From positions 100,946 to 164,945 of the forward strand of contig CANMVS010000014.1 of assembly GCA_947501445.1 (NCBI GenBank): DNA of 64,000 bases, in the 5' to 3' direction. This DNA is from an uncultured Rhizobiaceae group bacterium. Lineage in GTDB: Bacteria > Pseudomonadota > Alphaproteobacteria > Rhizobiales > Rhizobiaceae. The notes below the pieces were generated by a model. It saw only the letters and a list, made by a program, of their open reading frames with translations. It was not told the DNA's origin and did not search any database. How positions within the stretch are numbered: the stretch's first letter is position 1; each line of letters opens with the position of its first letter. Below are positions 56,018 through 64,000 of the stretch, in pieces. Made by a program: the position numbers and the translations under genes.

Positions 56018-57406
56018 GTGGAAAAACATCAACATGTCGCCGTCATAGACATCGGCAAAACCAACGCAAAGCTGGCACTCATCAGCATGCCGGATATGCG
56101 CGAGCTTGATCTGCGCAGTTGCTCGAACAGGGTTATTTTGAGCGCGCCCTACCCGCACCATGACACACTTCATCTTCAAAAATTCATCATTGATGCGCTT
56201 GCGGATTTCCACAGACAACATGGTGTGGATGTCATCAGCGTGACAGCGCATGGCGCAACCATTGCACTGCTGAAAGCAAACCATGAGCTCGCCTTTCCCG
56301 TGATGGATTATGATTTCGATGGACCGGATGTGCTGCGTGCCGACTATGAGAATTTACGCGCGCCATTTTTAAATACCGGTTCTCCGTCTCTTTCAGCCGG
56401 ATTGAATGCCGCTGCACAGATTTACTGGCTGCAGCGACACCACAGCGACGCATTTAATGCTGTTTCAACCATTGTGACTTACCCGCAGTTCTGGTCGGGA
56501 TGGCTAACCGGCGTCTATTGCAATGAGGTTACATCACTGGGTTGCCATACTGATTTGTGGGATCCGTTCAAAGCGCAATTCTCTTCAACTGTAGATGCGT
56601 TAGATTTGCTTCCGATCATGGCACCCATAAAGCCTGCGAAGGCGGTATTGGGTCCTCTCCGCAATGAGCTGGTACGACAAACCGGGCTTGCAGCGACAAC
56701 ACCTGTTCATTGTGGCATTCACGATTCCAACGCCTCGCTATTGCCGCATCTTTTGTCTCGCGACCAGCCCTTTGGTGTCATCTCAACAGGTACCTGGATT
56801 GTCTGTATGGCAGTGGGTGGGCGGCAGATGGAATTGGTTCCTGATCGCGACATATCCCTCAATGTCGACATAAATGCCCAACCGGTCCCCTCATCGCGTT
56901 TCATGGGTGGGCGTGAATATGCACTTATCACCGATGGTCACGAAGCAAAGGGGACACTGGAGGACCTTGAAACCATCGTATCGGGCAATCGAATGATCAT
57001 ACCCCAGGTCGTCGCCGGCGTCGGACCTTTTGCCAATGCGACATCAAATTGGCAAACTGCCACCAACGGGCTGTCTGCCGGCCAGATAGATGCGATCGCT
57101 TCGCTTTATCTGGCTCTGGTAACCACGCAGTGTCTGAGGTTGATCGGTGCGCGCGGCACACAGATTGTCGAAGGGCCACTTGCGCGCAACGGATTGTTTC
57201 TGAGCGCCCTTCACATCCTTACTGAAAAACCAATTCACACCAACACCATGTCCCAAACTGGTACGACCATGGGTGCAGCGCTACTGGTCGGCAGCGGCTC
57301 ACTGCCCGATCAAACGCGTGATGCCAGTTCACAATTGGCTGTACATCCCGAACTTGCACAGATGATACGGGAATACGCCCGGCGCTGGAATGCCGGGAAC
57401 AATTAG
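56018..57406 (+). CDS. rhaK: Rhamnulokinase (FGGY family)
   Basis: This 462-residue FGGY kinase begins with GTG at 56018. It has the phosphate-binding start VIDIGKTNAKLALI, a catalytic-type aspartate in HCGIHDSNASLLPHL, and ISTGTWIVCMA. It phosphorylates L-rhamnulose for RhaD. In rhizobia the kinase of this locus is also needed for transporter function, so the link to the ABC genes is functional as well as genomic. It is the last clear rha gene. Confidence 0.93.
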   Translation: MEKHQHVAVIDIGKTNAKLALISMPDMRELDLRSCSNRVILSAPYPHHDTLHLQKFIIDALADFHRQHGVDVISVTAHGATIALLKANHELAFPVMDYDFDGPDVLRADYENLRAPFLNTGSPSLSAGLNAAAQIYWLQRHHSDAFNAVSTIVTYPQFWSGWLTGVYCNEVTSLGCHTDLWDPFKAQFSSTVDALDLLPIMAPIKPAKAVLGPLRNELVRQTGLAATTPVHCGIHDSNASLLPHLLSRDQPFGVISTGTWIVCMAVGGRQMELVPDRDISLNVDINAQPVPSSRFMGGREYALITDGHEAKGTLEDLETIVSGNRMIIPQVVAGVGPFANATSNWQTATNGLSAGQIDAIASLYLALVTTQCLRLIGARGTQIVEGPLARNGLFLSALHILTEKPIHTNTMSQTGTTMGAALLVGSGSLPDQTRDASSQLAVHPELAQMIREYARRWNAGNN

Positions 57407-57513
57407 CGTTCAACGAACGCGTGCGTGGTTGAAGGAAATCAACAATCTGGCTTTTGCCGCCGATAACGATCGGTGATAACGCTCAGCGGACCGATATTCT
57501 TCTGGAAACAACC

Positions 57514-58272
57514 ATGATTGAAACGCTGACCGACCTTACCTTGCTGACGCAAACTGAATTGCTGGTTTGTGCAGGCATCATTTTTTTGGCAAGCGTCGTG
57601 CGTGGGTTTGCAGGATTTGCCCTGTCCGCGCTGGTTATGTCTGGCGCAATACTCATCTTGCCCCCCATTCAACTCATACCATTGTGCTTTCTGCTGGAGT
57701 CTATAGCCAGTATGGTCATGTTGAGAGGTGGCTGGAAACAGGCTGACATGAGTGTCGTACGTGGACTTGTCATCGGTTCAATTGTCGGCATCCCATTTGG
57801 CCTGCTGGCCCTCACCCAAATACCGGAAGGCGCCTCCCGATTGATCATTCTTTTGCTGATCCTGGCACTCACACTGGCCCAGTTGTTTCAGTTCAGCCCG
57901 GCATTCATCGCAACCCGCAGAGGCATTTACCTCTCCGGGTTTGCCGCTGGCATTGCCAATGGCATGGCCTCGGTTGGCGGTATGGTTGTGGCACTGTTTG
58001 TGCTGGCCCGCAAATCCGAGGCCAGAACAATGCGCGCATCACTGGTCATGTATCTGTTCATTACATTGTTCACGACACTGTTTTTTCTGCTGGCCTACGG
58101 CATATTGGACCGTCTTGCCATGAACCGGGCCCTTGTCTTTGCGCCAATTGCCGTTATTGGCGTCGTCCTTGGCAGCCTGCTGTTCAGGCCGTCACTCGAA
58201 GTCCACTACAAGCGCTTCTGTCTGCTGCTGTTGTTACTGCTGTCAGCGATTGGTCTGGCGCGCATTATCTGA
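57514..58272 (+). CDS. TauE/SafE-type anion exporter family membrane protein
   Basis: This 252-residue membrane protein has about eight helices in two related halves. FLASVVRGFAGFALSALVMSGA near the N-terminus and SGFAAGIANGMASVGGMVVALF in the second half match TauE/SafE permeases of sulfonate, sulfite or organic anions. The ATG at 57514 is taken because it opens on the first membrane segment. It lies 107 bases after rhaK and may be read with it, but its substrate is unknown. Confidence 0.88.
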   Translation: MIETLTDLTLLTQTELLVCAGIIFLASVVRGFAGFALSALVMSGAILILPPIQLIPLCFLLESIASMVMLRGGWKQADMSVVRGLVIGSIVGIPFGLLALTQIPEGASRLIILLLILALTLAQLFQFSPAFIATRRGIYLSGFAAGIANGMASVGGMVVALFVLARKSEARTMRASLVMYLFITLFTTLFFLLAYGILDRLAMNRALVFAPIAVIGVVLGSLLFRPSLEVHYKRFCLLLLLLLSAIGLARII

Positions 58273-58293
58273 TCGACACTACTGCCCATAAAA

Positions 58294-59304
58294 TTAGCGT
58301 AGCAATTCAGCCAAATGGGCATCCAACGCGCGGGTAAAACCGGCATCATTACCCGGATTGGCAGCGCAATGTCCCCAGGCTGAATCATAGGGCTGCAATT
58401 GCGCATTGGGCATGTGCTGTGCCTCAATCGCATTGTCTTCTGGCGGAAAATAAAGATCCTGCGTACAGGGCATCAATACCGCACGGGCAGTTATGGACCC
58501 CAGCGCCCTGTTGAAATCTCCATTGTAGAGTGTGTTTGCACTGATATCACCAGCCTGCCAGGTCGCCAATTTTGCCAGCAAATTGTTGGCGTCCCAGTTT
58601 TCTGCGTGGTCGTTTTCCCAGGCGACCAGCAGGTCTTCTGCCTGTTCAAATCCGAGCCTGCGATAAAGACCCTCCCGGTAAAAGGTCTGCGAGAATGCCC
58701 AACCGGCATAAACCCGTCCAAAGGCCTTCAGGCCAGCAACCGGCTGCGTGTGGTAATGACCGCCATTCCAGTTCTGATCAGCACATAGTGCTGCCTTCAC
58801 CCCTTCCAGAAAGACATGGTTGTGTACTGATGTTCTGGCAGAGGCGCAAAACGGCAATATGGCATCAACCATGCTCGGATATTGCGCGGCCCACTGATAG
58901 GCCTGGCACCCGGCCATCGACCACCCTGCCACCAGTGCAATTCGGGTTATTCCAAGGCGCTCTGTCAGCAGTCTGTGCTGGCAGGCAATATTGTCCCAAA
59001 GGCTGACATGAGGAAATCGCGGGCCGTCATGGGGCGAAGGCGTATTGCTTGGGGAGGAAGATTGTCCATTGCCAAACATATCAACGGACACGATGTAATG
59101 GTGAGCCGGATCGAGCGCTCTTCCGGGGCCGAAGAACCCCTCGTTGCGCTCACTTGTGCCGGTATAAAATGTTGGCAAAACCACCACGTTGTCGCGTTGA
59201 GCAGAGAGCGTGCCATAGGTCTTGTAGGCAAGACGAGCACCACGCATCATTTGACCGGATTGTAACGCCACATCGCCCAATTCAAAGATGTCAAAACCCT
59301 TCAT
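58294..59304 (-). CDS. MetX-like alpha/beta-fold hydrolase/acyltransferase
   Basis: This 336-residue protein belongs to the homoserine O-acetyltransferase-like branch. It has RLAYKTYGTLSAQRDNVVVLPTFYTGT, the nucleophile elbow GWSMAGCQAYQWA (serine near residue 145), and a late histidine in SAWGHCAANPGN. Without a methionine gene nearby, a general hydrolase is as likely as MetX. The ATG at 59304 is preceded by AGAGAG; a TTG at 59310 is too close to it. It lies 100 bases after the glutamine-synthetase-like gene on the same strand. Confidence 0.88.
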   Translation of the reverse strand: MKGFDIFELGDVALQSGQMMRGARLAYKTYGTLSAQRDNVVVLPTFYTGTSERNEGFFGPGRALDPAHHYIVSVDMFGNGQSSSPSNTPSPHDGPRFPHVSLWDNIACQHRLLTERLGITRIALVAGWSMAGCQAYQWAAQYPSMVDAILPFCASARTSVHNHVFLEGVKAALCADQNWNGGHYHTQPVAGLKAFGRVYAGWAFSQTFYREGLYRRLGFEQAEDLLVAWENDHAENWDANNLLAKLATWQAGDISANTLYNGDFNRALGSITARAVLMPCTQDLYFPPEDNAIEAQHMPNAQLQPYDSAWGHCAANPGNDAGFTRALDAHLAELLR

Positions 59305-59404
59305 CCTCAAACTCTCTTTCGATCAAATTAAGTCGACTGATTCAATAATATGGCCTGAATCAGAAAATCGGAAAACACCCGTAACCATCTAATTTGTCGA
59401 CACT

Positions 59405-60847
59405 TTAATAAAGACGCAGATATTCCTCCACCTCCCAGTCGGTCACCGCCTGGTGATAGCGCTCCCACTCATCATTTTTGTAGGTGATATATGAATGATG
59501 CATGACAGGCCCCATGACTTTCTTTGCCAATGCATCCGCACTCAGCGCCTGATTGGCCTCAGAAAGATTGCGTGGCAACCGACGAATGCCCAGGTCCTCA
59601 AATTCCTGCGCGCTCATGGCGTAGAGGTCGCGATCCGTCGGCTCACCCGGCTCGACCTGCTGCGCAATGCCCTCCAGTGCCGAGGACAATGTCATGGCCA
59701 GCGCCAGATAAACATTCATCGTCATATCGGCGGCGCGGTTTTCAATGCAGTAACGGCTTTGCGGTAAACGAAATTGCGCCGATCGGTTGTTATGACCATA
59801 GGTGATATTGGTTGGTGCCCAGGTAACCGTTCCGCCTTCAAAACCGCCTACACGCGGCACAAGCCCATTGTAGGAGTTCACTGTCGGACAGGTGATGGCT
59901 GTGATGGCTTCAGCGTGCGCCATAAGACCACCAACCGCATGGCGCGAAGCTTGCGACCAGCCGTCACCCGATTTGAACAGATTATCGCCGGGCTGATCAA
60001 TCCGCTGCAGGGAGAAATTGATATGCGCCCCGGAGCGCCAGTCACCAATCGTCGGTTTCGGCATGAAGGTAATGAACATACCGTGTTTCTTGGCCACCTC
60101 TTTCAACAGAATACGCAGGAATACAAGCCTGTCTGCCATTTCCAGCAGATCAGTATAGTGAAAATCCAGTTCAAACTGCGAATAGGCCCCTTCTGCGACC
60201 ACATCATGCAGGTTCCAGCCGAGGTCTTCCAGAATATCAATCATATCCTTGAGAAACGGCATGGAATCGATGGAATACTCCACATCATAGCCGAAAGCCT
60301 GACGACGCAGGGTTGGCGCATCTGCCGGTTCACTGCTGATCGCCTTGACCGGCTTTCCATCTGCGCCATAACGCATCGCGATGAATTCCGGCTCTATGCC
60401 TGCATAACCAACATAGCCCGCAACTCCGGCCTCATGAATTGCCCGTTTGAGTGCCTGACGCGGGCAGACATTATAGGGCCTGCCCTCCCAAAACAGGTCG
60501 GCAAAGATGATGGCCATCGACGTATCCCACGGGCAGATATAGACGGCATCCAGATCCGGGACCATCACCTGATCTGAATCGGCCGGTGAAAGTTCCGGCA
60601 CATATGAGATCGAGTGAACTGCGAACTGCGGGCCCTTGCCGAGGCACAGCGGTTCAAAGTCACTCATCGGCACCGGCTTCGTTTTGGGTATGCCGTGCAG
60701 GTCAATCCAGCTCGAAAGCACATATTTGACACCGGCTTCCTGCAGGCGCTCGCGCACAGCCTTTATTTTCGGGCGATTGCGCTCAATCGCATCATTGATG
60801 TCCTCATAGTAAATTTTTGCGGGAGTTTCATCATGCAAATTCGCCAT
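59405..60847 (-). CDS. Glutamine synthetase-like ligase (type III / gamma-glutamyl amine ligase-like)
   Basis: This 480-residue protein has the GS fold: an N-terminal beta-grasp with SSWIDLHGIPKTKPVP, a metal-site glutamate in YAGIEPEF, SQFELDFHYTD, and the ATP loop KPTIGDWRSGAHINFSL. The last differs from the KPxxGxNGSGMHxH of ammonia-using GSI. Such variants occur in type III GS and in ligases that join glutamate to amines (gamma-glutamylmethylamide, gamma-glutamylanilide). The start at ATG 60847 avoids a 14-residue extension. It follows the cupin, VOC, Rieske and Lrp genes on the same strand and is probably their functional partner. Confidence 0.9.
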   Translation of the reverse strand: MANLHDETPAKIYYEDINDAIERNRPKIKAVRERLQEAGVKYVLSSWIDLHGIPKTKPVPMSDFEPLCLGKGPQFAVHSISYVPELSPADSDQVMVPDLDAVYICPWDTSMAIIFADLFWEGRPYNVCPRQALKRAIHEAGVAGYVGYAGIEPEFIAMRYGADGKPVKAISSEPADAPTLRRQAFGYDVEYSIDSMPFLKDMIDILEDLGWNLHDVVAEGAYSQFELDFHYTDLLEMADRLVFLRILLKEVAKKHGMFITFMPKPTIGDWRSGAHINFSLQRIDQPGDNLFKSGDGWSQASRHAVGGLMAHAEAITAITCPTVNSYNGLVPRVGGFEGGTVTWAPTNITYGHNNRSAQFRLPQSRYCIENRAADMTMNVYLALAMTLSSALEGIAQQVEPGEPTDRDLYAMSAQEFEDLGIRRLPRNLSEANQALSADALAKKVMGPVMHHSYITYKNDEWERYHQAVTDWEVEEYLRLY

Positions 60848-60969
60848 TGGGCCACCCTGATCCTTGTGTTGGTTGAATGCTTTGCGCAATTGGCCAAGAC
60901 ACCGAATACCCTTGTAAATCAGAGGGATGGAATCTCGGGCTGAATCAATTTGCGAAGGCTGAACTGTCT

Positions 60970-61371
60970 TCAGTCAACTTTAGGCATGTCTTCGGGATCG
61001 ATGCCCGGTACAAAGGTTATGCCCGCCTGCTGCTTCCAGTCGTGGGGATAGGCAGCATAGAAAATCACGCATTTTTCATCGCATTCATAGGCAATGTGGT
61101 TGTCTTTGGGAACGTAAAGAACATCGCCTGGACTGCAGCTATAGGATTCACCATCGCAGGTCAGCCGGAAGGTGCCCTCCATGCAATAGATGATTTCATC
61201 ACAGGTGAGGTCCCAGGGAACAGAAACCTGATTGAGGAAATTCAAACCACCACACATGGTGTCACTGACAGCACTTGTCACAAATGGCTTTATGTAACTC
61301 TTGCCTGGCTCAAGCGTGTGTAACCGGTGCTCAATATCAGTGAATTTGTAAAGTTGTGGTTTGTTACCCAT
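60970..61371 (-). CDS. Cupin-domain protein
   Basis: This 133-residue single cupin has the two motif regions at VSVPWDLTCDEIIYCMEGTFRLTCDG and SPGDVLYVPKDNHIAYECDEKCVIFY. The metal-binding histidines of motif 1 are largely replaced, so a metal-free ligand-binding or isomerase-type cupin is possible. It resembles small EutQ-like cupins. It sits between the VOC and GS-like genes, 18 bases after the former, with GAAGGA before the ATG. Confidence 0.87.
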   Translation of the reverse strand: MGNKPQLYKFTDIEHRLHTLEPGKSYIKPFVTSAVSDTMCGGLNFLNQVSVPWDLTCDEIIYCMEGTFRLTCDGESYSCSPGDVLYVPKDNHIAYECDEKCVIFYAAYPHDWKQQAGITFVPGIDPEDMPKVD

Positions 61372-61389
61372 AACAGCATCCTTCAGATT

Positions 61390-61791
61390 TTATGTTTTCA
61401 AAATGGATTCGTTCAATTCGACCTTGTACCCATCCGGGTCTTCGCAAAAAGCGATGACACGGGTTCCGTGCTTCATGGGACCGGCGGCACGTGTTATCCG
61501 CACACCCTGAGCGTCCAGATCTTCGCAGGCCTTGTAGACGTCTGGCGTCTCAATACAGATGTGCCCCCACCCGTCGCCCTTGTCATAGTCGCGTTGGTCA
61601 TCCCAGTTGTGGGTAAGCTCAAGTGTCGGGAACTCGGCTTCAGGCCCATATCCAATGAATGTATTGGTGAAACGGCCCTCCGGGTAATCCGTGCGCCGCA
61701 GCACCTGCATGCCGAGAATGCCGCAATAGAAATTCAGGCTTGCTTCCAGATCACGCACCCTCAGCATCGTATGTGCCAGTCGATATCCCAT
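61390..61791 (-). CDS. VOC-family glyoxalase I-like protein
   Basis: This 133-residue VOC protein reads like lactoylglutathione lyase: YRLAHTMLRVRDLEASLNFYCGILGM, FPTLELTHNWD, GWGHICIET and FCEDPDGYKVELNE. Metal-site residues H7, E near 58, H near 76 and E near 127 are all present. It could be a true glyoxalase I or a pathway-specific dioxygenase or isomerase of the same fold. Its ATG overlaps the Rieske gene stop by one base, so they are translationally coupled. Confidence 0.9.
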   Translation of the reverse strand: MGYRLAHTMLRVRDLEASLNFYCGILGMQVLRRTDYPEGRFTNTFIGYGPEAEFPTLELTHNWDDQRDYDKGDGWGHICIETPDVYKACEDLDAQGVRITRAAGPMKHGTRVIAFCEDPDGYKVELNESILKT

Positions 61792-62936
61792 CAGCGTAAT
61801 TCCTCCTTGGCATTGCCGGTTGCATCTTCTCCATCGCCGAATGCACAGCGCACAATCAACTCCTGAAAGGCTCTGACACTGTCTTCCCAGTGGGGCGACA
61901 GAACACCGCCTTCAGTAGACACCGGTGACGACCGCCCATGCTGCAACCGCTCGCACATTTCATGGTCCTCCTTGTGGACGTCCCACCACAGGCGCTTCAA
62001 ATCCTCAATTTGCGCATCGCTGAGCACCTGACCTTCGGTCGTATAGATGACGCGCTTTTGCGCCGTGCGGTTTGGCCCGAGCGGAATATTGAGATAGACA
62101 CCCAGCTGATCGGGGAAATACCGGCCGACAATGAAATTCGGAAACAGCGTCAAATAGCGCGAACTGACTGCCAATCCGCCCTTGGTACCCGTATCTTCCT
62201 GCTCCAGATCAACCGCACTGCCAAGGCACAGGCCATCCACGATTGTATAGTGGTCTGTTAGCGGCTGATCCGTGGTTGTGCGGTGTACGAATTGAACATG
62301 ATAGGGCTCAATGAAGTTCTCCATGATGAACTTCCAGTTCGTTGCTATCTCGCCAAAATCAAGTGTTGCAACCGGCCTGACCAGATCAAAATCAATACCG
62401 GCAAGACGTTCGATCAGCGGTGCGGCGCAGGTTTCGAAAGGTTCGGCATTGCCATCCAGATTGACAAAAATCCAGTCGTGCCAGATCGCGACCCTGACCG
62501 GGATGAGGCTGTTATCCTCTGCCTTGAAACCCTCTGGTTGGTGCTCTGTTTTACCGCCGAAATAAGGCGATGCCTTCAGGGCACCCTCCAGATCATAGGA
62601 CCAGGCATGATAGGGGCAGCGAATGAGCTTGCCGACGTTTTTTGCTTCCTCGACCAAAGTCAGGCAGCGATGTCGACAGACATTGTGGAAGGCGCCGATG
62701 TTGCCCTTGCGGTTTTTCACCAGCAACACGGGCTTTCCGGCGACATGCACGGGTACGGTATCACCAACCTGTGCCAGTTCATGTGCAAAGCCAACGCAAA
62801 CCCAATTGCGGGCAAGCACCGTGTCACACTCAACCTGCCAGAACCGGTCCTGCGTATAGGCATTGGCGGGCAACCCATGGGCCAGCCCTTCCCCTTCCCG
62901 AAAAGGCACAAATGCCGCTGCAATATCGTTTTCCAT
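61791..62936 (-). CDS. Rieske non-heme iron oxygenase, alpha subunit
   Basis: This 381-residue oxygenase has a Rieske cluster motif NVCRHRCLTLV with CPYHAWSYDLEGAL about 20 residues later. The catalytic domain has iron ligands in NFIEPYHVQFVH. Length and motifs resemble glycine-betaine/carnitine-type and aromatic-ring hydroxylating oxygenases. No reductase, ferredoxin or beta subunit is encoded nearby, so electrons must come from a distant or general system. GGGAGG lies before the ATG. It is co-oriented with the Lrp, VOC, cupin and GS-like genes. Confidence 0.93.
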   Translation of the reverse strand: MENDIAAAFVPFREGEGLAHGLPANAYTQDRFWQVECDTVLARNWVCVGFAHELAQVGDTVPVHVAGKPVLLVKNRKGNIGAFHNVCRHRCLTLVEEAKNVGKLIRCPYHAWSYDLEGALKASPYFGGKTEHQPEGFKAEDNSLIPVRVAIWHDWIFVNLDGNAEPFETCAAPLIERLAGIDFDLVRPVATLDFGEIATNWKFIMENFIEPYHVQFVHRTTTDQPLTDHYTIVDGLCLGSAVDLEQEDTGTKGGLAVSSRYLTLFPNFIVGRYFPDQLGVYLNIPLGPNRTAQKRVIYTTEGQVLSDAQIEDLKRLWWDVHKEDHEMCERLQHGRSSPVSTEGGVLSPHWEDSVRAFQELIVRCAFGDGEDATGNAKEELR

Positions 62937-62956
62937 GCCAGTCCTCCCGATTTGGT

Positions 62957-63490
62957 TCAGGCAAAATCACGTTTAAGCAAAAACTGGTTTTTGAAATTTT
63001 TCAGGCCGAGCATGATTTCGGCCTCTATGATGTCGGTTGCACCGTGTATCTTGCTGTCCAGGAATGACAGGAAATGGTCACGATCATCACTCACGACTTC
63101 GATCATCAGATCATAGCGGCCAGCAACCCACAGAATGTAGACGACACAGGCCTCAGCCCCCAGTCGCTCAGCGACCGTTTCAGGTGTGAAGCCGGGTGCC
63201 ACACGCAGACCAATCATCGCATCTGCCTGATACTCGGCCGCAACCGGATCGGCGATGGCGACAATGCGCAACATGCCGGCATCCTTCATCGCACTCACCC
63301 TGTTGCGGATTGTCCCTTCTGAAACGCCAAGCGTCTGGGCGATTTCGGAGAACGGCATACGCCCATCGTCTTCAAGCAATGCGATGATCGAACGGTTCAG
63401 CCCGTTGTGGGGCGATTGAATGCCGCTTGCCTGACCTGTCAGATCGCCGTCTGTTTCTGCCTCAGCAACTTTCATACCCGGTTCCCACAT
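62957..63490 (-). CDS. Lrp/AsnC-family regulator
   Basis: This regulator of about 177 residues has an HTH (LEDDGRMPFSEIAQTLGVSEGTIRNRVSAMKDAGML). The RAM/AsnC ligand domain contains VVYILWVAGRYDLMIEVVSDDRDHFLSFL. Two starts are possible, ATG 63490 and ATG 63475. It is the first gene of the Rieske/GS-like group, 20 bases ahead of the oxygenase gene, and probably governs it in response to an amino-acid-like ligand. A perfect short palindrome lies upstream at 63554. Confidence 0.92.
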   Translation of the reverse strand: MWEPGMKVAEAETDGDLTGQASGIQSPHNGLNRSIIALLEDDGRMPFSEIAQTLGVSEGTIRNRVSAMKDAGMLRIVAIADPVAAEYQADAMIGLRVAPGFTPETVAERLGAEACVVYILWVAGRYDLMIEVVSDDRDHFLSFLDSKIHGATDIIEAEIMLGLKNFKNQFLLKRDFA

Positions 63491-63553
63491 CTGATTGCTT
63501 TACCCATCCACAACATACGAATTACAGTTATTTTTACCACTGAAATTACGATA

Positions 63554-63570
63554 TCATCAATTTTTGATGA
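63554..63570 (-). promoter_or_regulatory. AT-rich palindrome upstream of the Lrp-type gene
   Basis: TCATCAA and TTGATGA form a perfect 7-bp inverted repeat around TTT. It is flanked by GAAATTACG (63542-63550) and CGTAATTC (63587-63594). Size and AT content fit a Lrp/AsnC binding site. The position about 65 bases before the gene fits autoregulation. Confidence 0.55.
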
Positions 63571-63786
63571 AAATCAATACGTATTTCGTAATTCCTCTGT
63601 ATTATGACACTTATCTCTGCAAGTAGCGCCTACATAGCTACGACAAGCTATTCGGTAATCATTCCATGAAAATTGCGATGATTACCATTCGTATTTCAGG
63701 TGTATTTAGACACCGGGTAATCATCTGATCTATTGGTTGGAATCGAAACGCTGTCGGGTTTAATCAATCCACCGTTACGAGAGGGC

Positions 63787-64000
63787 ATGGCGCTTGCACG
63801 ACACACAATTGCACCCTTGTACACGCTGCACATGCCGGGCGCCCAAATTGGTAAAATCCGAATACGACCAAATCGGGCAATTGATATCGGCAATATGGCC
63901 CGAAGCCCAACAAATATTTGGCTGCTAGACCCTATGTCCCGCGCGGCTGGCGCCAGTTATGAATTGGCGTCTGCCTTGTCATGTAAGATCGGGATGGCAC
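63787..64000 (+). CDS. Possible partial reading frame at the right edge
   Basis: An open frame of at least 71 codons begins at the ATG 63787, after GAGAGGG, and runs off the window. The translation (MALARHTIAPLYTLHMPG..., later LLDPMSRAAGASYELASAL) shows no family motif that I recognise. The spacing of only one base between GAGAGGG and the ATG is poor. It may be non-coding or a gene fragment. Confidence 0.22.
   Translation, partial: MALARHTIAPLYTLHMPGAQIGKIRIRPNRAIDIGNMARSPTNIWLLDPMSRAAGASYELASALSCKIGMA

Larger units (their letters stand above)
63491..64000. other. Right-end region with no firm gene
   Basis: The first 170 bases are AT-rich and carry the Lrp-side palindromes. Beyond 63700 the base composition rises. 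Apart from the weak edge frame at 63787 I see no gene, RNA or repeat. Confidence 0.4.

Noticed and set aside
57406..57420. Small hairpin GCGTTC-AAC-GAACGC after rhaK as a terminator
   Set aside because: The stem is only six base pairs and no U-tract follows, so a terminator cannot be claimed.
59774..60577. 267-codon plus-strand frame inside the GS-like gene
   Set aside because: It is antisense to an intact GS fold. There is no ribosome site or recognisable domain.
62283..63116. 277-codon plus-strand frame antisense to the Rieske and Lrp genes
   Set aside because: The minus strand carries two well-recognised families here. The plus translation shows no motif.
63696..63893. 65-codon minus-strand frame near the right edge
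   Set aside because: It has no motif and no ribosome site, and it overlaps another equally weak plus frame.
1..64000. tRNA, rRNA, CRISPR array, insertion sequence or prophage
   Set aside because: I looked across intergenic regions and gene content and saw no cloverleaf-like gene, regular spacer repeat, transposase or integrase. Short RNA genes could still be missed without a covariance search.

Overview
This 64 kb window is a gene-dense chromosomal stretch of an alphaproteobacterium. A Hyphomicrobiales/Rhizobiales-like host is the best guess. The reasons are the rhizobial layout of the L-rhamnose locus (rhaDI divergent from rhaR-S-T-P-Q-U-K, with RhaD fused to an SDR domain), several ABC solute-uptake operons, FadR-, DeoR-, LysR- and Lrp-type regulators next to their targets, and tight ATGA-type overlaps. 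I see no rRNA, tRNA, CRISPR array, integrase, transposase or prophage gene, so nothing marks the window as a mobile island. The genus cannot be fixed from the sequence alone.

Layout. (1) 1-7119: the 3' end of a large hybrid polyketide/nonribosomal peptide synthase, open at the left edge, with order [C-MT]-KR-ACP-ACP-Cy-A(MT inserted)-PCP-TE. This is the architecture of thiazoline siderophore-type synthases (pyochelin/yersiniabactin-like). (2) 7222-11478: an RND efflux pump and its adaptor, convergent with the synthase. (3) 11881-13383: an orphan HerA-like ATPase. (4) 13657-18685: a complete branched-chain amino acid-type ABC importer (binding protein, two permeases, two ATPases), followed by a serine hydrolase. 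(5) 19924-27487: five minus-strand genes (thioesterase, NADP-dependent oxidoreductase, IlvD/Edd dehydratase, AMP-forming acyl ligase, GH2 beta-mannosidase) that may form one transcript. (6) 27791-30812: an HCCA-isomerase-like protein, a glutathione S-transferase and a secreted propeller-like protein. (7) 30878-37611: a minus-strand unit headed by a FadR-type regulator, with a Cys/Met-metabolism PLP enzyme, a sugar-type ABC importer and a secreted DUF4329 protein. Twin FadR-type operators lie upstream.

(8) 38071-41073: a 1000-residue modular protein with an N-terminal domain of lysozyme-like appearance and about six related beta modules. (9) 41191-46349: a mixed region with an atypical SDR and divergent LysR, a thioredoxin-fold protein, a GNAT enzyme, a Gmad2-LysM protein, a small secreted protein, a DUF2478 protein and a 52-residue protein. 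(10) 46444-57406: the L-rhamnose catabolic and transport locus. Uptake is by RhaSTPQ, then mutarotation (RhaU), isomerisation (RhaI), phosphorylation (RhaK), and aldol cleavage with lactaldehyde oxidation (RhaD-SDR), under the DeoR-type RhaR. (11) 57514-59304: a TauE/SafE-type permease and a MetX-like alpha/beta hydrolase. (12) 59405-63490: a compact minus-strand group of Lrp/AsnC regulator, Rieske oxygenase alpha subunit, VOC protein, cupin and glutamine-synthetase-like ligase. The combination suggests an uncharacterised amine or N-compound catabolic route.

Beyond the genes, a palindromic element of about 95 bp occurs three times in the same orientation, each time between convergent genes (7129-7195, 41098-41190, 46041-46132). 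It looks like a REP-type bidirectional terminator element. Strong stem-loops follow the solute-binding-protein genes of both the liv-type and rha operons. The items most worth a second look are the glutamine-synthetase/Rieske cluster, the 1000-residue modular protein, the truncated synthase and the dispersed palindromic element.
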